Assembly (NCBI GenBank): GCA_021740785.1
Contig: JAIOZI010000006.1
Coordinates: 1 to 64,000, forward strand
Source: Melioribacteraceae bacterium
GTDB taxonomy: Bacteria; Bacteroidota; Ignavibacteria; Ignavibacteriales; Melioribacteraceae
Reading direction: 5' to 3'
DNA: 64,000 nucleotides
Part shown: piece by piece, positions 57,034-64,000 of the stretch
Position numbering within the stretch: the first letter of the stretch is position 1
Layout: each line of letters opens with the position of its first letter
The notes under the pieces: generated by a model
The model's database searches: none
What the model saw: the letters and a program-made list of their open reading frames with translations, nothing else
Told to the model about the DNA's origin: nothing
Program-made: the position numbers and the translations under genes

Positions 57034-57555
57034 TTATTTTTTGCCTCTTTTAAGTTTATCGAGAACCGGGAATGTAATATCAAAAGCTTCATCTGCGTAA
57101 AGTAATAAAATATCACCGCTTTTGTCAAACACAAAGTTCATGCCTTCGGCTTTTGCAACTTCCGAGATTGCATTCATTATCTTTTCTTTAACCGGTGCAA
57201 AAATCTCTTCTTGTTTAACATAAAGTTCACCGTTCTGACCAAATTTCTGCTGCTGATATTGAGTTATTTGCTGTTCTTTCATTGCAAGTTCTTGTCGTGC
57301 TTGATTTAATTTATCCGGAGCCATTGTAGTAGCTTGTTTCTGCACAACTTCGTATGAAGATTGTAAATCTTGAACCATACTGTCGCGTCTTGCTGCCCAG
57401 TTTGCCGAAATAGCTTCCAAATCACTTTGTGCTTTTATTGCTTCGGAAAATTGAGCAAAAATAACCTCTGAATTAACATATCCAATTTTTTGCGAAGTTT
57501 GTGCAAATAACGAACCTGCAATAAAAATTAATGATACTAATAATACTCTTTTCAC
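57034..57555 (-). CDS. OmpH/Skp family periplasmic chaperone, first copy
   Basis: This is a paralogue of the next gene, about 173 residues, with KIGYVNSEVIFAQFSEAIKAQSDL, a Gln-rich coiled coil and GMNFVFDKSGDILLLYADEAFDITF. I choose GTG 57555, which gives the signal peptide MKRVLLVSLIFIAGSLFAQ and has AGAGGT a few bases upstream. The longer frame to 57612 would overlap bamA and spoil the signal peptide. Confidence 0.93.
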   Translation of the reverse strand: MKRVLLVSLIFIAGSLFAQTSQKIGYVNSEVIFAQFSEAIKAQSDLEAISANWAARRDSMVQDLQSSYEVVQKQATTMAPDKLNQARQELAMKEQQITQYQQQKFGQNGELYVKQEEIFAPVKEKIMNAISEVAKAEGMNFVFDKSGDILLLYADEAFDITFPVLDKLKRGKK

Positions 57556-57575
57556 AACTACCTCTTTTTTTATTA

Positions 57576-60074
57576 TTAAAATCCTCTTCCAAACTGAAAA
57601 TGAAATTGCCATTGCGGATCTTGACCGTCGACTTCCGGGCGGTCAAATCCATAACCAAAATCAAATCCGATCAAACCGATGGGATTGATCAATATTCTTG
57701 CACCAAAACCAACCGACCTTCGTAATTTAAATAGATCTGCTTGCTGCATGTTGTAAAAAATATTTCCCGCTTCAGCAAATGTAAGCAAATAAATTGGAAT
57801 TGGCTCTAATGCAAGAGCTCCTCGAAGCTCAACAGTATATTTTGTCATAACTCTGCCGCCGATAATATCTCCGCGGCTGCTTCTCGGACCAATTGAACGG
57901 TCGTCATAACCACGAAGCGGGGTAGTGGCAATTATTAACCCGTTGCCGCCCATAAAGAAATACTCAAAAGGCTGTACAGCAGTTCCGGAAGTTAACTCAT
58001 CAAGATAACCCATTTCCATTCCGGCGTAGAGAGCTAATCTATTGGAGTTAAATAATCTTTTATACCAGTCGGCTTTAAATTCAATTTTGTAATAATCAAC
58101 ATCCCCGGGCATTACGGGTCCGCCCGATAACTCTCCATTCAGTGATATCTTAGATCCGCGTGAAGGGAAGATCGGGTTATCGATATCCGTCCTGCTTATT
58201 GTTGCCCCGATTGTATACTGACGTGAAATACCTTCTCGGTAAAAATTACGACCATCAATAACATCATTGTATTGAAATCTGAATAAACCTTGTATGTAGA
58301 AATAATTATCAGGCCATTTTAATCGGCGTCCAACTTTTACAGTACCACCGGATTGACGTAAATCGTAAACATATCTCTGCCGGGTATCGAATACATCGAA
58401 ACCAACAAGAGTCGGTGTATCCATGAACCAAGGTTCGGTAAATCCGAGTGTGAAGGTTCTATAATAATTTCCCACACCAAACTGCCAGCTGAAATTCAGA
58501 ATTTGACCACCGCCAAGTTGAAATGGTTCGGCTATCGAAAAGTTTGTGAGTGTTATTCCAATTGCACCGCTGAATCCGAAACTTCCGCTGTAACCAATTG
58601 ATGCATTCAAATAATCACTCGATTTTTCTTCGACGTTATACACTAAGTTTACGGTGCTGTCGTTAGCGGGACGGTAATCAACACCGGTTTGATATAATTG
58701 CTCAACATTGAAATACTGCAAGTTTGCCAATTGCTGAATACTTCTGAATATCATACTGCGGCTGAAATAATCGCCCGGAATTGTGTATAATTCTCTGCGG
58801 ATTACTTTCCCTTTAGTTTTCGTATTACCCGTAACTTCGACACGCCCAATTTTAAATCTATTATTTTCCGAAATTTTTATTTCGATATCCAGTGAATCCT
58901 CGGCAATCTTTTTTTCGTGAGTTTCGAGATTGAAAGTCAGATAACCGTTATCGAGATAAAGAGCCGCAACATCCGTTTGAGCTTCATTACCTCTTAAGTT
59001 TTGATTGAATTTCTTATAATCATAAATATCGCCGCTCAAGAATCCGAGTCTTTCATTCAACACTGCATCTTTGTAAACCGTGTTACCGATCCATGAAATA
59101 TTTCTAACTTTATATTGAGGTCCTTCAAACACTGAAAGCAATATATCAACTTCGGATTTATCCTCTGAGTAGAGCAGGGTATCGCCCATTACGCGGAAAT
59201 CCCTGTACCCGTTTTCACGGTAAAAATCGGTGAGCAGTTCTTTATCCTTCTCAAAATCTTCACGTTTGAAATTTGCGCTTGACCAAAACTTCCACCAGGT
59301 GGATTCTTCCGTTTCATCAAATTCGCTTTTAAGATCATCATCTTCGAAAGCATCATTACCGACGAAACGAATTTCATTAACCGTAATTTCATCACCTTCA
59401 ACCATATCATACATTAAAAGTATTCTTTCATTTACTTTTTTTAATGTGTTGTAAGGCAGATCGGGATCAAATTCGTAGGTGGTTTCGTGTTCTTCGGAAA
59501 GATCGTTTACATTTCTCCATGTAACGGTAATTTCGTCGTCATCTGTTGTATCGGAAGAGAAAAACTCAAATTGTTTGGCAGTAACCTCGGCGTTCAAATA
59601 TCCTTCTTCTTCATACAACTGAAGTATATTCATTTTCACGCGGTAAATATCCTGAGGCTTTAAAATTTGACCGCGGACGAAATTGATTTTTTCCATTATA
59701 TCATCTTCATCAACTTCATCCCATCCTTCAAGAACAGTATCTTCAATCCTGGGATATTCTTTTACTTTGATTAAAAGAAATACTCCGTTATCAATTTCCT
59801 TTTCAATTTCAATTTGAATATCGGAAAAGATATTTAATGACCATAATCTTCTGATAGCTTTAGAAGTTTCATCACCCGGGATTTCAATCTCGTTGCCAAT
59901 TCTTAAACCGGAATTTGCAATAATCGTTGAGGGATCTGCCGATGTACTTCCTTCGACGGAAATCCCCAAGATTTTATAATTAGCCCGCTGTACCTGGGAA
60001 TAATTAACTTGATTGAATGATAAAATTAGGACGAAACTAAAAATCAGCCACTTGGTTGGAAAGCTTTTTGTCAT
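57576..60074 (-). CDS. bamA: Outer-membrane protein assembly factor BamA
   Basis: BamA is the core of the machine that folds and inserts outer-membrane barrels. The protein has about 832 residues. After the signal peptide come POTRA domains (about 30-420; VNEIRFVGNDAFEDDDL; VRNISWIGNTVYKDAVLNERLGF; IGRVEVTGNTKTKGKVIRREL). A 16-stranded barrel of the Omp85 family follows, with LNASIGYSGSFGFSGAIGITLTNF, and ends in Phe. ATG 60074 is preferred over a TTG at 60116 because it directly precedes the hydrophobic signal. It still overlaps uppS by 38 bases. Confidence 0.96.
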   Translation of the reverse strand: MTKSFPTKWLIFSFVLILSFNQVNYSQVQRANYKILGISVEGSTSADPSTIIANSGLRIGNEIEIPGDETSKAIRRLWSLNIFSDIQIEIEKEIDNGVFLLIKVKEYPRIEDTVLEGWDEVDEDDIMEKINFVRGQILKPQDIYRVKMNILQLYEEEGYLNAEVTAKQFEFFSSDTTDDDEITVTWRNVNDLSEEHETTYEFDPDLPYNTLKKVNERILLMYDMVEGDEITVNEIRFVGNDAFEDDDLKSEFDETEESTWWKFWSSANFKREDFEKDKELLTDFYRENGYRDFRVMGDTLLYSEDKSEVDILLSVFEGPQYKVRNISWIGNTVYKDAVLNERLGFLSGDIYDYKKFNQNLRGNEAQTDVAALYLDNGYLTFNLETHEKKIAEDSLDIEIKISENNRFKIGRVEVTGNTKTKGKVIRRELYTIPGDYFSRSMIFRSIQQLANLQYFNVEQLYQTGVDYRPANDSTVNLVYNVEEKSSDYLNASIGYSGSFGFSGAIGITLTNFSIAEPFQLGGGQILNFSWQFGVGNYYRTFTLGFTEPWFMDTPTLVGFDVFDTRQRYVYDLRQSGGTVKVGRRLKWPDNYFYIQGLFRFQYNDVIDGRNFYREGISRQYTIGATISRTDIDNPIFPSRGSKISLNGELSGGPVMPGDVDYYKIEFKADWYKRLFNSNRLALYAGMEMGYLDELTSGTAVQPFEYFFMGGNGLIIATTPLRGYDDRSIGPRSSRGDIIGGRVMTKYTVELRGALALEPIPIYLLTFAEAGNIFYNMQQADLFKLRRSVGFGARILINPIGLIGFDFGYGFDRPEVDGQDPQWQFHFQFGRGF

Positions 60075-60867
60075 GATCTGTTTTATTATTCGAAATTTGT
60101 TCACTAACAAGTCCAAATCTTCTCTCTCTTCGTTGATAATCAGTAATAGCTTCTAATAAATGGTTACAAGAAAAATCCGGCCATAAAGTATCAGTTACAT
60201 ACAATTCAGAATATGCGATTTGCCAAAGTAGGAAATTACTGATTCTGTATTCACCTCCGCTGCGGATGAGCAGATCCGGATCCGGCATATCTTTAGTATA
60301 GAGGTTTTCAGAGATCAATTCCTCAGTGATATCTTCTGTTTTGATTTTTCCTTCACTATGTAATTGTGTTATATTTTTAACTGCTTCAATAAGTTCCAAT
60401 CTCCCGCTGTAACTAAGTGCCAAATTTAATACCATTTTGTCGTTGCCGGCGGTTTTATCAAATGCATCTTTTAATTCTTTTTTTACGGGCTCAGGCAGAA
60501 TATCTATATTGCCGATAGCCGTTAATCTAATATTATTTTTATGAAGCTCATCCGTTTCGCTCTGCAAACTTCTTACAATGAGACGCATAAGTGTAGAAAC
60601 TTCATGGCGGGGTCTCTTCCAATTTTCAGTTGAAAAGGTGTACAAAGTTAAAAAATTTACACCAAGATTCGCACAAGATTCAACAATTTCTCTAACAGTT
60701 TCAATTCCCCGCTGATGACCGGCTACCCTGGGAAGACCCCGTTTACGTGCCCATCTGCCGTTACCATCCATAATGATCGCAATATGAGAAGGAACGTTTC
60801 CTTTCGTCTTTACATCATTGATATTACTCAAATTTGTTTCTGATAATTTCCTGAGCAACTTTCTCAC
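60037..60867 (-). CDS. uppS: Undecaprenyl diphosphate synthase (isoprenyl transferase)
   Basis: This cis-prenyltransferase makes the C55 lipid carrier for cell-wall and LPS glycans. Its 276 residues carry HIAIIMDGNGRWARKRGLPRVAGHQRG (catalytic Asp), LTLYTFSTENWKRP, and LLIRSGGEYRISNFLLWQIAYSELY with TLWPDF. About 25 residues at the N-terminus and a short tail are extra relative to typical enzymes. It heads the long envelope gene run down to about 52.5 kb. Confidence 0.97.
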   Translation of the reverse strand: MRKLLRKLSETNLSNINDVKTKGNVPSHIAIIMDGNGRWARKRGLPRVAGHQRGIETVREIVESCANLGVNFLTLYTFSTENWKRPRHEVSTLMRLIVRSLQSETDELHKNNIRLTAIGNIDILPEPVKKELKDAFDKTAGNDKMVLNLALSYSGRLELIEAVKNITQLHSEGKIKTEDITEELISENLYTKDMPDPDLLIRSGGEYRISNFLLWQIAYSELYVTDTLWPDFSCNHLLEAITDYQRRERRFGLVSEQISNNKTDHDKKLSNQVADF

Positions 60868-60984
60868 TTGTAATTTTAATTAGACTTACCAAAATAAATG
60901 CCATGTTCCTAAATGTCAAGGAGCTAAAGACTTTAATTAATCCCAAAAAATTCATTGGAAATGATTTTTTTGCCGTTGGTCGCT

Positions 60985-61156
60985 CATAAAATGTTTTAAT
61001 AAAACATTTTATGTTGCGGGATTAACCCCGACAATTTGTAAGAAAAATATTTTACTTAAATAACGAATTCCAAAATTTCTATATGGCTAAGTATTTGATA
61101 TTTCTTAACTTACAAATTGTCGGCCCGAAAGGGCAGATTTTCCAATGGAAAATCTG
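60985..61156. repeat. Nested-palindrome element, MITE-like or structured RNA
   Basis: The 359-base gap before uppS holds four inverted repeats packed together. 60985-60997 pairs with 61001-61013 (13-bp perfect arms, CATAAAATGTTTT). 61028-61042 pairs with 61109-61123 (15-bp perfect arms, CCGACAATTTGTAAG). 61123-61134 is GCCC-GAAA-GGGC. 61134-61144 pairs with 61146-61156 (11-bp perfect arms around one base). No frame of note is present. The compact non-coding, palindromic layout is like a MITE or a structured transcript. I cannot name a known family. Confidence 0.6.
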
Positions 61157-61226
61157 GGTTATTATAAATCTTTGGATTATACAATTAGGTTCGGAAAATG
61201 TTCTCAGTAAAATTATAGGGTAAAAA

Positions 61227-61616
61227 TTAATTTACTCGCTCAGAAGGGATGGATACAATTCGTATTTTTCTTTTGATGTTATCCGGGAGGGTGCTGATTA
61301 AAATTCTGGCTTTATTATTTAATTCGTCTGCAACTCCAACAAAGAGCAATACCTTTCTATTTGCGTTATCACCGAAGCGCGATGCTAAAAACTGAAGTTT
61401 AGATAAAAGTTTCGGATCATTCAATTCTTCTTCTTTAAGTACAATTCCAATGGCGTATTTACTTTTGTATTTACCCACTGCGTCAACTTCATATTCACCG
61501 ATTCTTTTAGGAGTAGGCAAATATGTGCCGAATTTTCTGGAGAGTGTCATGAAGCCGTATTTCCAAAACTGTTTTACTACTTCGTCTACTTTATATTGAT
61601 ATTGTGACTTTCTCAT
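61227..61616 (-). CDS. Small nuclease-fold-like protein of the lexA operon
   Basis: This protein of 129 residues belongs to no family I can name. The middle part, GEYEVDAVGKYKSKYAIGIVL (about residues 39-59), followed by a helix (LLSKLQFLASRFGD) and a strand (RKVLLFVGVA), has the order of a PD-(D/E)xK nuclease core. The expected E-x-K strand reads IGIVL, so catalysis is doubtful. ATG 61616 has GAGG upstream; an upstream TTG at 61628 overlaps the previous stop. It is the last gene of the apparent lexA operon. Confidence 0.65.
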   Translation of the reverse strand: MRKSQYQYKVDEVVKQFWKYGFMTLSRKFGTYLPTPKRIGEYEVDAVGKYKSKYAIGIVLKEEELNDPKLLSKLQFLASRFGDNANRKVLLFVGVADELNNKARILISTLPDNIKRKIRIVSIPSERVN

Positions 61617-61624
61617 AATCAACC

Positions 61625-61873
61625 TCAATTAGCAGCATGCATAATTGGAATTATCGGAGAGAAACTATGCCAATTAAGTACACGCAAATTGAAGATCCTG
61701 TCATACTGGAACATTTTAATTTGACTTGTACCATTGATCCTTCCATAAATAGCTTTTTTTCCTAGGCTGTTTGTTGAAACATAATAAGGTTCCAATACTA
61801 TTTCCTGCATGTTATATAGAAAGCTTACCGGCTTCCTATTTACTATTGCGCTGGTGAAAATATCTGATTTCAT
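61625..61873 (-). CDS. Single-domain WYL-like protein of the lexA operon
   Basis: This is an 82-residue protein. The pattern AIVNRKPVSFLYN, then VLEPYYVSTNSLGKKAIYG, then IKMFQYDRIFNLRVL follows the WYL domain order (AI..R..V.F.Y; V.P......G..Y..G; ...F..DRI..L). WYL domains are ligand-sensing modules in transcriptional regulators, several of which act in defence and DNA-damage settings. Here it stands alone without a helix-turn-helix. The gene lies 11 bases behind lexA. The assignment is by eye. Confidence 0.65.
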   Translation of the reverse strand: MKSDIFTSAIVNRKPVSFLYNMQEIVLEPYYVSTNSLGKKAIYGRINGTSQIKMFQYDRIFNLRVLNWHSFSPIIPIMHAAN

Positions 61874-61884
61874 TTCATTACCTT

Positions 61885-62523
61885 TTAATTATAATATCTA
61901 AATACACCAACTACTTTACCTACTATCGAAAAACTTTCGGTATTTTTTATCACAATCGGATTGTAATTGTCGTTCTCCGGAATCAGAATCACTTTATTGT
62001 TTTTATTTTGATATCTTTTTAATGTTGCTTCATCCTCAATCATTGCAACAATTACATCTCCGTTTTTTACATATTTTTGCTGATTTACTATTACTATATC
62101 GCCTTCAAGAATTCCGGCATTTATCATACTGTCGCCTCGTACTTTCAATCCAAAACAATTTTCCGGATTTGAAGTAATATTTCTATCTATTATGATGTTC
62201 CCTTCAATATTTTGTTCCGCAAGAATTGGATAACCTGCAGCAACACGACCAACTACCGGTATTTCCGATGCTGAACTTTCCAATCCTTTTGATTTCGAGA
62301 AATCTTCAATATTTGTAATTGAGATGGCACGGCTGGCGTTACTCTCTGAAGTTATATAACCTTTTTTAATTAATGCATCGATGTGACGCTTAACTCCGAA
62401 AGTACTTGCAATTCCAAATCTCTTGCCGATTTCACGGTAGGTTGGAGGATATCCGTTTAAGCTTGCATTCTGACGAATAAATTCCAAAATATCTTTTTGC
62501 CGTTCCGTAAGTTCTTTTTTCAT
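61885..62523 (-). CDS. lexA: SOS repressor LexA
   Basis: LexA represses DNA-damage genes until RecA filaments trigger self-cleavage. The 212-residue protein has a winged-helix domain (about 1-68; LTERQKDILEFIRQNAS, PPTYREIGKRFGIAS). The cleavage site is Ala96-Gly97 in RVAAGYPI. The catalytic pair is Ser132 (RGDSMINAGILEGD) and Lys169 (EATLKRY). ATG 62523 gives the standard N-terminus; a longer frame would run back through the promoter and the ilvE terminator. The promoter carries two palindromes that look like its own operators. Confidence 0.97.
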   Translation of the reverse strand: MKKELTERQKDILEFIRQNASLNGYPPTYREIGKRFGIASTFGVKRHIDALIKKGYITSESNASRAISITNIEDFSKSKGLESSASEIPVVGRVAAGYPILAEQNIEGNIIIDRNITSNPENCFGLKVRGDSMINAGILEGDIVIVNQQKYVKNGDVIVAMIEDEATLKRYQNKNNKVILIPENDNYNPIVIKNTESFSIVGKVVGVFRYYN

Positions 62524-62526
62524 TGT

Positions 62527-62576
62527 AGTGCTCTTTTGTTCACTACAAATATAGTGTACGGATGTGCACTTGTCAA
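62527..62576 (-). promoter_or_regulatory. lexA promoter with two candidate LexA operators
   Basis: On the minus strand TTGACA (62571-62576) and TATATT (62548-62553, extended to TATATTTG) are separated by exactly 17 bases. That spacer plus one base is the palindrome AGTGCACATCCGTACACT (62553-62570). A second palindrome of the same length, AGTGAACAAAAGAGCACT (62527-62544), covers the expected transcription start. Both fit AGTG-N10-CACT, with extra agreement at A6-C7-A8 and G12. Confidence 0.75.
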
Positions 62577-62586
62577 GAACTAATTT

Positions 62587-62618
62587 AAAAAAAATAAAAA
62601 AGCCGCTCGAAAGCGGCT
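62587..62618 (-). terminator. Terminator of ilvE
   Basis: AGCCGCT (62612-62618 read on the minus strand) pairs with AGCGGCT (62601-62607) around a CGAA-type tetraloop region. A long A run at 62587-62600 gives the U tract on the minus transcript. It separates ilvE from lexA. Confidence 0.9.
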
Positions 62619-62648
62619 CTCTTAAAATAGATGTAAAAGCAGGAATGA

Positions 62649-63716
62649 TTAATTCAGGTATGTCATCCAACCATATCTGTCTTCAATTCTTCCGTATTGT
62701 ATTCCGGTAATTTCTTTGTAAAGTTTTGTTCCTAATTCACCGGCTTCTTCATCACCAAAAGTAAATAACTTATCTTTGTATTTCAGTTTTCCGACCGAGG
62801 AGATAACCGCAGCGGTACCAGTGCCGAATATTTCAATCAAATTACCGTTTTCGTATCCATCGACAACTTCATCTATCGATATCATTCTTTCGGTAACATT
62901 GTAATTCCAGTCCTTCAATATTTGCAGTACAGACATTCTGGTAATACCCGGTAAGATAGATCCGGTAAGCATAGGAGTAGTAACCTCATCTTTAAATTGA
63001 ACGAAAATATTCATCGTTCCGACTTCCTCAATATATTTTTGCTCAATTGCATCGAGCCATAAAACCTGGGAGAAGCCTTCTCTCTTTGCTTCCCTTTGTG
63101 CAAGCAGACTGGCAGCATAATTTCCCGCTGTTTTACAATCTCCTATACCTTTTCTTACTGCGCGTACATATTTGTCTGTTGCCAATATCGGAACAGGCTT
63201 AAAACCTTCGGGATAATAAGGTCCAACCGGGCTGAGCATTATAATAAATTTGTAACTATCGGATGGTCTCACTCCGAGAAACGGATCGGTGGCAAACATT
63301 AGCGGGCGAATATACAAAGCATGCCCAGGTTTCGTGGGTATCCAATCCTTCTCAATTTTTACTAATTCTTTCAGACCGTTTAGTACGAGTTCATTATCCA
63401 CTTCGGGCATAACAAGTCTGCGCGCTGAGTTATTCATTCTTTCGAAATTTCTTTCAGGACGGAACATTGCAATTCTTCCGTCAACCTGCTTATAAGCTTT
63501 TAATCCTTCAAATATTGTTTGTCCGTAATGAAGTACCATTGCAGCCGGACTAAGTTCGAGCTTTGAAAGTTTCTTGATCGTCGGATTATGCCAGCCTAAG
63601 GCTTCATCATAATCCATTACAAAGATATGGTTCGTCATCATTCGACCAAATATTAGATTTTCAGGTAATTCAACTTTTGTCGACTGATCTTCAGTTTCAT
63701 AATTAATATTAACCAT
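62649..63716 (-). CDS. ilvE: Branched-chain amino acid aminotransferase
   Basis: This PLP enzyme interconverts branched-chain 2-oxo acids with Leu, Ile and Val. Its 355 residues fit the class IV aminotransferase fold: GRMMTNHIFVMDYDEALGWHNPTI, HYGQTIFEGLKAYKQVDGRI, the PLP-lysine region KTAGNYAASLLAQREAKREG, EEVGTMNIFVQF and EIFGTGTAAVISSVG. It resembles the longer, ~350-residue branch. A leader region with the hallmarks of an attenuator lies upstream. Confidence 0.97.
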   Translation of the reverse strand: MVNINYETEDQSTKVELPENLIFGRMMTNHIFVMDYDEALGWHNPTIKKLSKLELSPAAMVLHYGQTIFEGLKAYKQVDGRIAMFRPERNFERMNNSARRLVMPEVDNELVLNGLKELVKIEKDWIPTKPGHALYIRPLMFATDPFLGVRPSDSYKFIIMLSPVGPYYPEGFKPVPILATDKYVRAVRKGIGDCKTAGNYAASLLAQREAKREGFSQVLWLDAIEQKYIEEVGTMNIFVQFKDEVTTPMLTGSILPGITRMSVLQILKDWNYNVTERMISIDEVVDGYENGNLIEIFGTGTAAVISSVGKLKYKDKLFTFGDEEAGELGTKLYKEITGIQYGRIEDRYGWMTYLN

Positions 63717-63785
63717 TTTATCACCTTTCTTATTTCAGAATACTGAACAATATGATTGTTACCCTCACAAATTATTGTATAAATA

Positions 63786-63818
63786 AAAAATGCCCGGTGG
63801 AGGGCTTACCGGGCATTT
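63786..63818 (-). terminator. Terminator hairpin in the ilvE leader
   Basis: AAATGCCCGGT (minus strand, 63808-63818) pairs with ACCGGGCATTT (63788-63798) and is followed by a U run. It lies about 70 bases upstream of the ilvE start and 10 bases after a short Ile-rich frame, so it is a good candidate for the terminator arm of an attenuator. Confidence 0.8.
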
Positions 63819-63824
63819 GAGAAT

Positions 63825-63884
63825 AATTTACCATCTAATAATAATTAGACGGCAAATCACTGTAAAGTTAATATTGATAATCAT
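63825..63884 (-). promoter_or_regulatory. Candidate branched-chain attenuator: Ile-rich leader peptide and hairpin
   Basis: A minus-strand frame from ATG 63882-63884 to TAA 63828-63830 encodes the 18 residues MIININ FTVICRLIIIRW, with seven Ile, one Val and one Leu, and three Ile codons in a row near the end. The Ile run lies in a 15-bp hairpin (arms 63825-63839 and 63844-63858, three G-U pairs, UAUU loop), and the terminator hairpin follows six bases later. No good ribosome-binding site is visible and the antiterminator pairing is not obvious. Confidence 0.6.
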
Positions 63885-64000
63885 ATACTTTTTTTTTGAA
63901 AAACTTCAGGTTCAGTTTGATCACTCGAAAGATAATAAATTCATTTCAATTTTCAATAAAAAAATCGCATTGTTATAGCAAAATTTTTTTGTTAAATTTT

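Noticed and set aside
57556-57612. Longer form of the first OmpH protein
   Set aside because: It overlaps the bamA stop and puts 19 residues before a perfect signal peptide. GTG 57555 has a good ribosome-binding site.
60075-60116. Upstream TTG start of bamA
   Set aside because: It would enlarge the overlap with uppS and move the signal peptide inward.
62524-62670. N-terminal extension of lexA by 49 residues
   Set aside because: It would translate the lexA promoter, the operators and the ilvE terminator. ATG 62523 gives the standard LexA start.
63820-64000. Terminator at 63.8 kb as the end of an unseen upstream gene
   Set aside because: The 180 bases beyond it hold no coding frame except the 18-codon Ile-rich one, so the attenuator reading is better. 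It is not fully excluded because the sequence ends at 64,000.

Overview
The window is AT-rich, gene-dense bacterial chromosome. Its gene content points to the Bacteroidota/Chlorobiota side of the tree, most likely an Ignavibacteria-type bacterium. The markers are an lpxC-fabZ fusion, a secreted protein with a type IX secretion (T9SS) C-terminal sorting domain, two-component-regulator propeller proteins, an outer-membrane BamA/Skp/lipid A cluster, LexA/SOS control and a membrane pyrophosphatase. This placement is inferred from family knowledge, not from a database search. I saw no rRNA, tRNA or CRISPR array.

Layout. 1-11 kb: a gene fragment at the left edge, an outer-membrane porin convergent with polyphosphate kinase, a dCMP deaminase, an amidohydrolase, a large propeller sensor kinase and a T9SS cargo protein that carries a small in-frame repeat insertion. 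11-14 kb: a looser region with a DUF2279 protein, an AAA/DUF4143 ATPase and degenerate non-coding DNA. 14-18 kb: a flavin/2Fe-2S reductase, a sensor kinase and purA. 18-28 kb: a signalling block with two STAS antagonists, an ECF-type sigma factor, an unknown membrane protein, an RsbW-like kinase and three different SpoIIE-type phosphatases, followed by a mechanosensitive channel and a YhhN protein. 29-39 kb (minus strand): secD-secF, the rpsF-ssb-rpsR-rplI operon, hppA and prs-rplY-pth. 39-43 kb: FmdB and a metallopeptidase/TolB-propeller/beta-barrel fusion. 43-61 kb (minus strand): a long envelope-biogenesis region. Read in its own direction it is uppS-bamA-ompH-ompH-lpxD-lpxC/fabZ-lpxA-lipoyl transferase, then propeller protein-rfaE1-rfaE2-tamB-rnr. 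61-64 kb: a hairpin-rich repeat, a lexA operon with two small unstudied genes, and ilvE.

The genes fit a free-living Gram-negative lifestyle. The 43-61 kb block makes undecaprenyl carrier, lipid A, heptose precursors and the machinery that inserts outer-membrane proteins. The 18-28 kb block looks like a partner-switching stress pathway, in which membrane or cytosolic SpoIIE phosphatases would dephosphorylate STAS proteins that compete for the RsbW-like kinase.

The most interesting signals are regulatory or small. (1) An Ile-rich 18-residue leader peptide, a 15-bp hairpin and a terminator lie upstream of ilvE and look like a branched-chain attenuator. (2) Two copies of an AGTG-N10-CACT palindrome lie on the lexA promoter, one filling the -35/-10 spacer. 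(3) That lexA operon also carries a single-domain WYL-like protein and a degenerate nuclease-like protein. (4) A nested-palindrome element lies at 60,985-61,156.
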